Shown here: positions 45,361-56,575 of the stretch, piece by piece
Numbering within the stretch: the stretch's first letter is position 1
Layout: the number at the start of each line of letters is the position of its first letter
Made by a program: the position numbers and the translations under genes
Notes under the pieces: generated by a model
What the model was told of the DNA's origin: nothing
Databases searched by the model: none
Seen by the model: the letters and a program-made list of their open reading frames with translations, nothing else
From: Hemerocallis citrina
Lineage: Eukaryota; Streptophyta; Magnoliopsida; Asparagales; Asphodelaceae
Length of the DNA stretch: 64,000 nt
Assembly (NCBI GenBank): GCA_017893485.1
Contig: CM030360.1
Location: forward strand, 8,022,898-8,086,897
Direction of reading: 5' to 3'

Positions 45361-46146
45361 AAGATCCAGGATGGCAAATTTTGACTGGGCTATGATTGGA
45401 TTGTTTAGTGGATGTTGTCTATGTTCTTAATTGGGCTGTGATTAGAAAGAGTGGGCTCGAGTGGAGATCTGGAAACCCATATAGAGACATCTTGTTCATA
45501 ATAATTTATTATTATTGTTGTTCTTGTCGCTCTTGCTGTTGTTGCTGATGTCTCTTTGTGTTCGTGTGCTGAAGGGAAACAAGGGATGAGAGAGAGATGA
45601 GGAAAATGCCGCTATGTTAGCCTGGTGTATCCAAAGTCTCTACCTTTCTTCTTTCTGTTTCCATTTCTGGCTTCTATATATATTTGGTTTCCTTCCACGA
45701 TGACAGTTCCCTAAAAATACACTTGATATGAGCCCTATCTTATTTTTCTTATTTTTCTTATATTTGGTTTCCGTCCACGATGACAGTTTCATGGATTGTC
45801 TGAACAATCCATGAAGGACATGCTTAGATACTGAATTTTCATTTGTTTTACTGTTTTAGATAGTGGATATTCCCAATCAGAGGAGAATATAAAGGTTTCA
45901 AGTTAGATACTGAATTTTCATTTATTTTGTTATTTTAGATATATTTAAAAACAAAATTAAGTACTAGATTTTTAGCATTGCAATGTAATTATTTTACCTC
46001 TGTATATATCATCAACAATTCCATTTGCAGTTGGCACTTTGATCTTATAATTCGAGATACAGGTAGTTCTTTTTGCAAGTTCAAAAAATATGTATATTCT
46101 GTATTGTGATCTACTGTTCAATTAAACTATTGTTTTTTTTTCACAG

Positions 46147-46204
46147 AGCGGTCGTCAAGATGAAGGAAATTCTGATGATCAGAGCTGAAGCTACTCGAGG
46201 GGTA
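46147..46204 (+). CDS. Candidate last exon of the second CACTA gene
   Basis: Follows a strong T-rich acceptor (TTTTTTTTCACAG). Joined in phase to the exon at 42644 it gives about 20 more residues before TGA. Weak evidence. Confidence 0.25.
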
Positions 46205-46619
46205 TGAATCTGCGGTCCTCCTTGCTGTTCTTATGTCCTCCTTGCTGTATGGTTGTTGTTCTTATGTCCTTCTCCTTACTGTTGTTATGTCAGACTGGTT
46301 TTTTTTATGAGAGTTATGTCATACTTTGAATTTGGGATATTTTGGATATTTGTCAGACTGGTTTGTTTGGATATTTGGGATGTTAGTCTCTATATTAATT
46401 TGTTAATTATGACACTGTTAATTAATCAATGAATTTGGACGTTGATATGACACGTGTGAAACTTGATTATCTTTAATTATTCTTGTGTTTGGTTGTGGTT
46501 TGCGCAGTAATATGCAACGAAATTGATTGAATCAGTTGTGAGAATTAGTTTACAGGTTTTGTAAATGAAACTGTGAATTGAAATCGAACGGAAAAGCGGA
46601 GTATCGAAAATAAACGGGC

Positions 46620-47115
46620 ATAGCCAGAACGGCGTTTTAAAAAACGGCGGTCTATATAATCTAATTGTTGGAGTGTGTGATATACCGGCATTTCAACGCA
46701 CGCCGGTGAATGTTATCAGCTGTAACGGCACAGACGTACACCGGCGTTTTATAAACGCCGACGTATATAACTACACCGGCGTTTTTTGGTCGCGCCGATG
46801 TTCGTAAATAGGGAAAAGCAGGCACTCATAAACGCACATACACTGGCGTTCCTTGACCGCCGGTATACTTTCGATCTACACCGGCGTTTTCATACACGCC
46901 GGTGAATGGATAAATACCGGCGGTTTACGACCGCCGGTGAATGTATATAGGTGCACAAGAACGGCACTCAGAGACCGACATACAACGCCGGTGTAGACCC
47001 CTTCGTTTCAGTGATGCCCGCTTCGGCGGCATTTGGACCGGCGCTATTGTAAACGCCGGTGAAAGTTTCACCGGCGTAAAAAAATGCCGGTATAGACGTC
47101 AAAAAGCGCCGGGAA
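46620..47115. repeat. CACTA right subterminal repeats
   Basis: Many CACCGGCGTTTT / AAACGCCGGTG words in inverted pairs, mirroring the left end. Confidence 0.85.
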
Positions 47116-47135
47116 AGCTACTTTCTTTTGTAGTG

Positions 47136-47138
47136 ATT
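47136..47138. repeat. 3-bp target duplication ATT (right), CACTA element
   Basis: Matches 35490-35492. Confidence 0.85.
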
Positions 47139-48226
47139 GCAATTAATAAGTAATTCCTTGCACTTCCAAGAGCGAATCACACAATTGTCAAGTTAAATTC
47201 TAAATATCAAACCATCCTTGTAGTCACAATTACGGCCACTGAAGCTGAAGAATCCAAGAAAATTCACAATCAGAACCCATGATTTACTTTGCCACTGCCT
47301 CTCATTCTAGAGATCAACCTTTTGACTGCTGCAAGTAGAATGGGAGGAGCCCTTTAGTGCCGAAACTAAAACAGATATCAAGCCATCTCTTGGGGAAGAC
47401 ATAATACAACGGTGAGAAATTTTACTTTCATCTGATAACATCACACATAGTTTGCACTTCAATCTGCATTAACCGAAGAGATGAAAGCAAATAAAAAATG
47501 TATTTGGGGGTAAAAGTAAAAGGCGATATTGTAAACCATTAAATATTTATTCATAAACATAGTTTTTCACAGGGTAATTTACTACTTTTTCAGGGAAAAG
47601 ATTACTTTATAAGTTATGGCTGCATTTTCTACTGTAGCATGTACATGTGGGAAGCTTATATCTGTTGGCTTGTGTTTACAGTTAAGTGCATAGCTTTGAA
47701 GTAAATAATTCAATGTATTTTCCAGTTCACTAAAACAATGACCTTTACAATGTTTATTTCTACCGGGAAGAGGTGTGTCATTGGGCTGGCATCCTCACTT
47801 TTTGTGCACACGTACTCTTTATCTTTCCCAATTACATATGGAGAATCAATGAACACATTTAATGATAAATTTCCAATACGTCGTTGGAGATGGGAGTAAA
47901 GTACCTTCAACCCTGCTGTATTGAGACTTCTGAAGAAATACATAGCTTTGAGTCAGCTTCTCCACTAACCACACAATCATCTTTCTACCACTCCGCACAT
48001 AATACCTGCATGTATTAGGGCACAATTAAATATGCTGTATCCAACTCAACTGTGTATACCTGTGACATGGAAACAAGAAAAATGATACATGGGCATGTTC
48101 TAAGTCAATGGCATGTTGTGTTTTAATTTGAGTCATTTATTTGTTGTTTTCTTTCTTTTTCGTGTGGTTAGGTAGATAAATGGTTAGCTAAATGTTTTTT
48201 AAAAGTTTTATAGGTGTACTTTAGTT

Positions 48227-48275
<49 letters not shown>

Positions 48276-48814
48276 ATTTTTCGTATTGTATGTAGTTATA
48301 GGAGAAAACTGGTTGGAAGGCTATCAGTGAATTGCTTTGTGCAATATGTTAGGTTCTTGTTATTCAAAATAGGTAAAGGTACACTTGTAATATACCAGTC
48401 ACAAATTCTGATTCTAACACTCAATTCTGAATCTGTTGTATAGTAAACCCTCATAAAACTTCTATTTATACGAAATAATTTAAAAGTCTGCACAGAATAA
48501 TGTAGCATTTTATAGTTCATTCATGTAGCAAGCTCTGCCGTGGAGCAAATTCGATGTGTGAACCTCGATGTTTTTGTTTACTGTATTGCAACAAACAAAC
48601 CAAATTCTCACTAGGTCTAAAATTTCTCTACTATGAATGTTGATAATGCACATATTCTCTATATAACTTCAGCTTTATTTATAAAAGATAGTAATTTAGA
48701 CATATCATATTTCATTAGAGAATATCAATCGACATGGCTACCCAAGGACATCAGTTGTATTAAATTTTCAGTTTTTATGAGATTGCTCCATAAAAATTCA
48801 TTTGCTCATCTTTT
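47139..48814. other. No gene recognised; includes an (AT)n tract
   Basis: A minus-strand frame 47710-47943 (77 codons, includes LNTAGLKVLYSHLQRRIGNL) is coding-like but unrecognised. 48230-48271 is an (AT)n microsatellite. The rest is AT-rich, probably intergenic or intronic remains beside the ARP6 pseudogene. Confidence 0.4.
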
Positions 48815-49310
48815 TGTAGGTATGAATCAAGTTGGTCTTATTGAATGCATAGTTCAAGTAGTTAATTCTTGCCATCCTCAACTTCATCCTATACTTGTTT
48901 AGAGGTGCTTTGACTTATTACAGAGAACTACTTTTTTTACTTGGATTTCATTATTAAACAAAAACTATTGATCATTGTAACTTATGGTAGTCCTTTTACG
49001 AGCTAGGCATTCTTTGTTTGTAGTATTGTCTTGACTGGTGGAAGCACATTATTTCCTGGTACAGAAAGAAGGATCTTCATCCTTTTGCACCTGATGAATA
49101 TCAAGTGAAAATAACAGCTCAACAAGAGTATGGGCCTTTTCTATTCTTTGTAATTTATAGCTAATTTTACCTCATATATATGTACCTACTAATTGTTCTT
49201 GTCATTGCAGCCCCGTTAAAGATGTTTTGTGAGGAGGATCACTTCTGGCCTCAAGCCCTGATTTTAAGTCCATTTGTGTTACAAAGACCGAGTACGAAGA
49301 GTGTGGTTTT
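48815..49310 (+). pseudogene. ARP6 (actin-related protein 6), C-terminal exons, decayed
   Basis: Three exon-like blocks match the end of plant ARP6 in order. Block 1 (48815-48900) reads GMNQVGLIECIVQVVNSCHP. Block 2 (49026-49131), after a TTTGTAG acceptor, has IVLTGGSTLFP, then a frameshift to DLHPFAPDEYQVKITAQQE. Block 3 (49211-49310), after TCATTGCAG, has GGSLLASSPDFKSICVTKTE, preceded by a TGA in place of a conserved Trp. The N-terminal exons are absent, so this is a pseudogene or captured fragment. ARP6 is a subunit of the SWR1 complex that deposits histone H2A.Z. Confidence 0.82.
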
Positions 49311-50875
49311 TTGTTGATGTCTCTTCTTTCACTGAAAGGACAGAATGATGGTATTCGGTACATATCGAGGTTCAAAAGTAAAGTATCAAAGACCGTATCA
49401 GTCTTGTCACTTATTGGTATATCAGAATTATCAACAATGTCACGATGTATTATTTCGATCCAATCGAGGCCAAATGTCTTGGTTTCGGCCAGTACTTGGA
49501 GCCTTGGTTAAACTATGACATTTATTTCATTTCGAAGAACTCAGGCCAAAAATGAACCTGAGAAGGAGAAGGAATGTCTGCAGCCACTTTTCTCTAAAAC
49601 CTCTCTTGGCATGCACTTGGGAAACATAACTATTAGCACGCAGAGTTTGAATTCTTGAGTTAGGATTCCAAAACTAATTGCTCACACAGGAAGGTTGGCA
49701 CTTGATTCAAAGGAGTTGCATGCTGTCTTCGGTTGATTGATTGTTTAATCATTCTGTTGTAAATAGGAGATTCAATCATTTTATTCATGGTGTTGTATGA
49801 ATTATGTATATAAGAGGGTCAATCCATGGCGTTCTATGAATTGTCTAAATAGGAGATTCAATCATTTTATTCAAAGTAATGAATGTGCCAATTGAGGTGA
49901 AGTTGAGTTCATATTCTCTTTCTCATTTTAAAATTTTATATGATGCTAAGTTTATTTTGTGTTGATGGCTGTCAGTGAATTGCTTTGTGCAGTATGTAAG
50001 GTGGTGGTTGGGAATTTTCTTGCTGTTAATTGGTTTGGGGAATTAGTTTTGCATTTTATTTTTGTTATGTGCACTTGCGGGTTGAGACCTTTTAAAGGAG
50101 GGATGACTAGAGAACTTTTAGAAGAAGGATGGCAAAGTGAAGCAAATTGCCATTATACAGGAAGGTTTCGCGTTTAAGTTGAAGGAAAAGTGCTGCGTTC
50201 CAAATAGCAATACGGTTCAGTTTGTTAATCGCCCCAATCATCTTAGTCTTGCTATAGAGTTTGTGCCCAAACATCCCCTTTACGTTTTTTGGTGTGTTTC
50301 ATATAATATTCTGTGTACTTTGTATTGTGCACTAGACATAAACCTGGTTGAAACATTTCAAGACATGACACTATTTTTCTTTATACGATTTATTTGATTT
50401 TGTTTCTAGAAATTATTTTGATCAATGTTATCTATACTTATTATATACACAGTATTTTGATGTTGATGATATGAAATCTATAGTGCACAACATGGTTGAT
50501 TCTCTTTCTATATTCAAGTGCTTAATGAATTTTTTTTTGTTTCGGGATCATTTACCATAATTTTTTTCTTTGTTTCATGATAAGTTGCAATGAAATTTTA
50601 TTAAAAAGTAATTCTTGCAAATAAACAAAAGAAAAGTTTTGGATGTTGAAGAAGTGAAACTAACTCTTTTGTATAGACGAGCATTCTTCTGAGTTATTAC
50701 AAATAATAAAATTACTTTTTAATCAATATTTTAAAACAGTTATGTCTTTTTGCATAGCTTGTGCATAATATTTTGTTCAATTCGATATATGTCTAGGAAT
50801 ATTTCGTTGCCTTCTAATTTTATTTAATATTTTAATGCAAAATACTACCTTTGCAAAGTCTTGATCAAAAGTGTA
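49311..50875 (+). other. No gene recognised; small direct repeat
   Basis: Downstream of the ARP6 block the frame continues briefly but matches nothing I recognise. 'taggagattcaatcattttattca' occurs twice (near 49765 and 49850), a small tandem duplication. 50137-50397 has an open frame without a known domain. Confidence 0.4.
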
Positions 50876-50879
50876 AAAG

Positions 50880-51300
50880 ATATTAGAGATCCATGTTACT
50901 TTGAATGCAAAACATGTTCAACAAAAATTAATGTTGAAAATGATGAAGCTTATTATCGAAAATGTAAAAAGAGCTAAGGTATACAAAACACCATATTGTT
51001 AGTTTTTTTTTTTTCATTGTTCAATCAAATATTAATATAATTTTACTAATTAATAATGAACTATTTCATACATGTATTCAAACTTAGAAAACAAATACAA
51101 GCACAGAGACATAATTGACGTCATTTGATGAGGAAGCAAGATGCATCATCAGCTATTCTGCAAAAGTCTTGGAATATATTAAGAATAAGATACAATATGT
51201 TATCCCCATAATGTTAAAAATAATTAAGAGCTATTTGCTTAATTCTATACAGAAGAAAAAAATTGAAGAATTTAATAGAAGTACCAAAAAATGAGTTGGA
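50880..51300 (+). pseudogene. Fragments resembling the C-terminal OB-fold of replication protein A
   Basis: 50885-50974 reads DIRDPCYFECKTCSTKINVE and on to YYRKCKK, like the C4 zinc-binding loop of the large RPA subunit, then stops. 51118-51290 reads TSFDEEARCIISYSAKVLEY, like the FDEEAE...L-I-G-x-SA block that follows it in plant RPA1-like proteins. Intron-like DNA lies between. RPA-like genes are both host genes and passengers of plant Helitrons. The match is short and from memory. Confidence 0.4.
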
Positions 51301-51896
51301 GATGAGTTTTTGTATCAAATCAGAAGATGTCACGTATGAACATAGACTAGATGCAAAACAAAAAAATGATGAACTAGAAGTTATGAGCAGTTTTAAGTTT
51401 AGGAAAGTTAAAGTTGAAAATGTTGATTGATCAAAAATCCGATAATATGAGTTTAGGATTTACTAATTTGTTTTTTTTTAAATATCTTTTAATCTATAGA
51501 TTAGACAATTATTTACATGATATTTTGTATTTACTCAATACTAGATATAATATTTTGAGTCTTTAATATTAAAATTTTAAGTATTTTGTGAGCATACTAT
51601 ATATTCACTTGAGTGCTTAATGAGATTTTTTCTATGATTGATTTTCTCAACAACATAATATATTGTTAAAATATTCGACTGACACATCCACCAAGTCACG
51701 TGCACTTGGTGCACAATATATTTCAACTAGTATATCTAAACTAGATAAACAACTCAATACCTAATGTGCCTAAACTAGGAATGCATTTTAAATATAAAAA
51801 AAATCAGTAATGGTAAAAGAAACCACTCTTTAAATTGCTGCATCGCCTTCTCTGGCTCTTATTCAGCAAACTAGTCCTTAAGAAGGTAGACTGAAC
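51301..51896. other. No gene seen
   Basis: AT-rich DNA up to the target duplication of the solo LTR. Confidence 0.5.
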
Positions 51897-51901
51897 AAGA
51901 G
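51897..51901. repeat. 5-bp target duplication AAGAG (left), solo LTR
   Basis: AAGAG recurs at 54977-54981. Confidence 0.85.
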
Positions 51902-52441
51902 TGTAATACCCTGAATTTTTATTAAATGTGCAATTGTTGATTTTACGTGTTGTGCACGTGCAAATTTGTGTATAAATATTTTCTTATGAAATAATTTTTA
52001 TAAAATGAGAAAATAATTAATTTCTTTCCTTCTCTTTTCTTTTAAGCCCATTTTTAGAAGCCTAAATTTTTTTTCTAAATAAAGCTCAACCTAATGAATT
52101 AATTATTTCTTTTCTAAAATCCCACTATTTTAAAAGCCCATGAATTAACTAGCTTTTAATTAACTTGTCATGTAGACACATATTTTTTTTGTAGACAATT
52201 AATTAATTTATAATGTACAACTTTAATTAGGGGTACACTAGTTGGGACACGTGTTTGCACGTGTGTGTGCTATGCACACCTTTCTTGGCCGAATTGCATG
52301 AGAGAGAGAGTGGGGGTGTAGATTAGTGGAGTGGTGGTTTTTGTGTTCATGGGTGGTTGCTACAACTTCCCATTGTATCTTAGCCATTCATTTACAACCA
52401 TATAATGCAATCCTAGCCCTCCATTCCACTCTAAAAACTAG

Positions 52442-52449
52442 TATAAATA
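52442..52449 (+). promoter_or_regulatory. LTR TATA box, solo LTR
   Basis: TATAAATA followed by 26 C, as in element A. Confidence 0.6.
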
Positions 52450-52480
<31 letters not shown>

Positions 52481-53227
52481 ATGCATACAACACTAAGAAA
52501 TATTTTGAAAAGAAAGAAAACTATATAGGGGAGTTAAAGATCGAGAGAGAGTAAAAGATTGAGTGCTTTTAGTGTGTGTGTTTTTGGAGGCCGGCTACTA
52601 CAACCCATGGCAAATTTCACCAAGTGCAAGGCAGAGGAAACAATGTGGTGGCTCATTCTAGGAGGAGAAGGACCAATCGTATTCAAGGAGATTCTAGGAG
52701 CTTTGTAGTATTTTCTTCAAATAGGTGGGTATTTTTCTATACTTCTAATGTTAGACATCATTTTAGGGAGTTTGATACATATGCATGCTAAAAGAACTAA
52801 TAAGATAATCACTTAAGGACCTTTAAAAAGGACTTGCTAGACGAATGAGTAAATGCTTGATGAATTGCGTGCTATTAATATTTAATGTAGTTAAAGTAAC
52901 TTATTGCCATGAAATTGTGGAATTAGAACCATGTAATTGTAGAAAAAATATTCATGTTTTGGTTAGTAGATGAATTATTAAATTTTTGCGCTTATTGAAC
53001 CATTGTAATACTTGCTCAAGGAATGCAACCTTAATTATAAGTATTGTGAATAAAGAGGGAAAAATAGAAATCTACACTTTCTAATAAAGTCTTAATGCAA
53101 GGAGTTGAGTAGAGGATTTGTTTAAGTGGAATTTTGCAATTTGTAAACATAGAATACAAATTAGAGTGAAAATACTTGTTTTAATGTCAAAAATATATCC
53201 ATGATCTACCCTAAATTGCAACCTAGT

Positions 53228-53480
53228 GCAATCGACAGTCGACCAAATTATAGTCGAGAGTCGACTGTCAGGTAATAAATTTTGGATTCTAGTTGCAGAA
53301 CAGTCGACCGACTGTATTGTAACAGCCGACTGCCTTGACTATTGGTTTTCGAGTTTTAAAATCTTTGCAAAACAGTTGATCGACTGTATTGTAACAGTCG
53401 ACTGCCCTGAGTATTTGTCTTCAAGTTTTAAATTCTCGCAGAACAGCCGACTGGCTATGTTTTGATAGTCGACTGCCCTG
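53228..53480. repeat. GTCGAC-rich repeated block in the solo LTR
   Basis: Words such as CAGTCGAC and AGTCGACTG recur about ten times, partly as repeats of 'ttgtaacagtcgactgcc' with 60-90-bp spacing. Confidence 0.75.
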
Positions 53481-54976
53481 AAGTTCAAATGATATTCAGT
53501 TTTCATTAGATAATTTTCTATAACCTTTGGCCTAGTATATTTGAGACTATTTTTGCAAGAAAGAACTTACTATAAATCGTTAGCTTAAATTGTCTTTGGA
53601 TAAAGAAAAGTGTATTGATTAAAAGATGATTTGAAAAGAGTTTTGATAATGAAAGAAAAATGAAAGTATGAATGTTAGATTTAGTATTGATAAAATAAGA
53701 ATAAGAGAATTATGTGGAAAAAATGAACTACTGAATATGAAAAATTGAATTTCTTTGTTTATGCATGATATTGTACATGAAATTGGAATTTTTAATAACA
53801 TAATGAGTTATGAAGGATATTATGAATATTGATATACAAATGCTATGAACATGAAAAGGAATATTATTGTTAATCATGGAAAAAGATCTTATAAGTATGA
53901 AAAACTCGGTGTTGTAATTATGAGTTGAAATTAAGAACTAGGGTGTAGCTAAGCCTTATACCTACAATAAAAGAAATGTTGAGATAAAATTTGAAATGAA
54001 AAGACCAAGATTTGGGTCATGAGAAATGATTGAATAAGACCGGTACTGTGGAAGTACTAACCCTAAGGAATTGATTTTGTTCATGATTCAATTAAATTAA
54101 GGACTAGATACATTGTGAAGATGTGATGAACGTAAGAGACAAACATGAATATAAGGGCCATTGGATTGGCAGCGCGAGAGTATTCACAGGATGTCCCATG
54201 ATGCATCATGATTAGGGCATGGATATTACTCCAGAGTACCATCCCGGTGGTGATGCTTATAGGGTGATCGAATGACTGCTTATGGTGTCACGTTTATGAT
54301 AGGAGGTGAATTACCACCGGATGCCTGCATGATGAGTCATGTGTCAGTGCGTTGGGATTCTCTCTAGGGCACCTAGACGTGAGTTCGTAGTTCATAGAAT
54401 GCCTAAGATACTTACCGTAGTTACAGGAGTAGATTAATTCATGGCAAGGGATTGAACCCTACAAGATGAAGAAAGATTAAGGGCTTGCCGTCGAACCTAT
54501 GTAGTATGGGCTGCATTGACTCTGAACAAGTGTGCATTAGTGTCATATAATGTAAACAACTGCATTAAGAACTAAGTGCACATCACAACACGACATCAAT
54601 TGGATAGTACCTTGTAGTTTGTCTTGTGATCAAGTTTGTGGTTGTTCAAGTATGGAAAATCGTTATGCTATTTCCGACATAGAGAGGATGGCCGTGTATA
54701 ATATTTTATCAGTTGAATGAACTGACGCTCCTACAGTTTTATATATAGGGTAAAGAGGTTGGCAAATTGAAGTATACATGATGCTCAAAGATTGATTTAA
54801 ATGTTGTATGTTTGTTTCATGTAATTACTGTAAATTGCTTCTGCTGTAATAATGTAAATGTATAATGTAACTCTGATGTAAGAAATATTTTAATTTTCTT
54901 GTAAAATTGTACGAAAGAAGCGTAAAGATCCTGTGGAACTTCGAATTCAGACTGTTTTGGAATTCGGAGTGTTACA

Positions 54977-54981
54977 AAGAG
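54977..54981. repeat. 5-bp target duplication AAGAG (right), solo LTR
   Basis: Matches 51897-51901. Confidence 0.85.
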
Positions 54982-55560
54982 TTAGAGAACTCAGTCTATC
55001 TCTAATACCTTATTCAGCCTACTGAATTCTAGAGGGTGGTCTGAATAAGAAAAAAGAGAATTAGTAAGTTGTATTCATTCATGGTTAAATTTCAATAAAC
55101 ATTACTCAGGTTTTATGAATTTTTCTCATACTAATTTTTGGTGGATATTGTGAGTTCTTTTTATGAAAAACAATAAAGACCCAACTTTTGATTTTGCCGG
55201 TGTTGACCACCATAAACTGTTCTTGTCTCTGGAATCTGACTATCAGGGACGGTTGTGATCGCTCTGATTGACCTGAAAAATAGTCTGAAACACCGGGGTT
55301 CGCCCTGGCGACATACCCTCTGACGCCCAAGTCAGAAAACTCAGAATATATGAAGAGTTTTGTGAGCAGAAATTGTCATTACCTGGTTTCTAAAGAAGCT
55401 TTGTCTCATAATCATACTGCCGCTTCATCTGGGCACCATGAAGAGAGGATTGCGAAGGAAAATTCCAAACACAAAAGAAAATTTTGGCAAGTAAGAATGG
55501 AAATGACTAAGGAGTGGTTACTCACCACACATTGAGCTTGGGACCGCTTGAGATAGCTAG
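54982..55560 (-). other. Retroelement-like debris
   Basis: Contains 'ccctctgacgcccaagtcag' and a GC-richer patch, wording I associate with the non-coding part of plant Ty3 elements, plus short minus-strand frames with no domain. Confidence 0.3.
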
Positions 55561-56570
55561 AATGTCTCCCGAGCCAGTGTCGCCCTATCACGAGGCGGAG
55601 CAAAGTTATTCATCGCCTCGACCGCGACCATATCCTCGGTCATCGAGTCGACGATGCTCACCTTCAAATTAGGTTTGTAGGTCGACTCTTTGGCGGTGGA
55701 AACGAGCACTTGCACCACAAGAATAGGAGGGAAGAGGAGAGTTGACTATCTCGGTGACACCCTTGATGGTTCGGTAGAGGGTTCCTTCACCGCCACCGTC
55801 TTGAGAGGCTAGAGAGTTGAGGTCGGCTAACCTCTTGCGACTCTTCTTCAAGTCGTTCAGCTTCTTCCTCTACGTACCGATCCTTTGAGCGAGAACTTCT
55901 TCCTCATTGATCATCTACACGAAGAAAAACACAAGTTAGGAAAAATTTAAACATGCATAATAAAAACCGCAACAAGAATAACATACTAGGGTCTGTCGGA
56001 CTCCGCCCCCACTTGGCCATATGTTTCTCCTTCAACTCCGTCCAAACAACTGCCCCATGAGAAAAAATGCGATCGAACACCCCTAATTCCTCTTTGGTAT
56101 ACTCCCCCTCTTTATCAACATTAAACTCCCATTGCGTAGGGTTGCCCCATAGTTTGGCACCACGAACCACAAATTACTTGGACCACTAATCCCTTATGGA
56201 GTCAGAGTGATCCTTAACTGCATATTTTTTAGTTCGTGGGGAGAGGTAGTATTGACCCGAGCCAACTTGGAGGGAGCAAAGACTAAAGCACCGAAGAAAA
56301 ATCTTCAAGCTCAAAACCATATTTCTTCTCCCGCACAAAAGGAAGAAGCAAATCATATGCTTCCATGAGTTAAGACACATCTACGTCAGGCTCACCTCGA
56401 ACCAGTTTAGCACCTCCTTGGTGACGGGGTAGATCGAAAGGATCGAAAGGCGCAAACAAGACCGAAAGCATCAAAGGGGAATGTAGAACCCTGGGGCAAG
56501 GTGGGTGGTAGGAAGGATGTCGGGCTGGGACGAAATAGCTTGAACTCCCTATGGATAAAGAAGACATTCT
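55561..56570 (-). pseudogene. Degenerate gag-like region of a minus-strand retroelement
   Basis: Read right to left, broken frames include YYLSPRTKKYAVKDHSDSIR, VRGAKLWGNPTQWEFNVDKE and AVVWTELKEKHMAKWGRSP, and further on a charged segment. The style (aromatic-rich, then a Lys/Arg-rich coiled part) recalls the large N-terminal gag-like proteins of some plant Ty3 (Tat-type) elements. Several frameshifts and stops are present, and there is no enzyme domain to confirm it. Confidence 0.4.
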
Positions 56571-56575
56571 GAATT

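Larger units (their letters stand above)
42785..46146 (+). other. Predicted large intron of the second CACTA gene, repeat-filled
   Basis: GT at 42785 to AG at 46146. It contains three copies of a ~260-360-bp module (42880-43120, 43620-43900, 45420-45780; shared 'ggagatctggaaaccca', 'aaaatgccgctatgttagcc'), an inverted unit (43400-43590) and array 2. Confidence 0.45.
35493..47135 (+). mobile_element. CACTA (En/Spm-type) DNA transposon, 11.6 kb
   Basis: The ends are CACTACAAAAGA and its inverted copy TCTTTTGTAGTG, flanked by a 3-bp ATT duplication. Subterminal regions (35513-35760 and 46620-47115) carry many CACCGGCGTTTT-type repeats. Inside are a GC-rich leader, a large 5' intron with a tandem array, a TNP2/TNPD-type transposase gene, a possible small second gene, and a second tandem array. 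The transposase frame has three stop codons, so this copy may be inactive or may need help from another copy. Confidence 0.95.
51902..54976 (+). mobile_element. Solo LTR related to element A
   Basis: Begins TGTAATACCCTGA and ends GGAGTGTTACA, flanked by AAGAG. It shares with the A LTR the CACGTG-rich U3, the TATAAATAC plus C run (C run 52450-52475), the FGNF-free conserved 3' block ('gggattgaaccctacaagat', 'agagaggatggccgtgtat') and general layout, but has no internal region. Unequal recombination between LTRs is the usual origin. In place of the tRNA-like modules of A it has a GTCGAC-rich block (53228-53480). Confidence 0.9.

Noticed and set aside
47710..47943. Minus-strand 77-codon ORF as a gene
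   Set aside because: Looks coding-like but I recognise no family and no splice context; left as unassigned.
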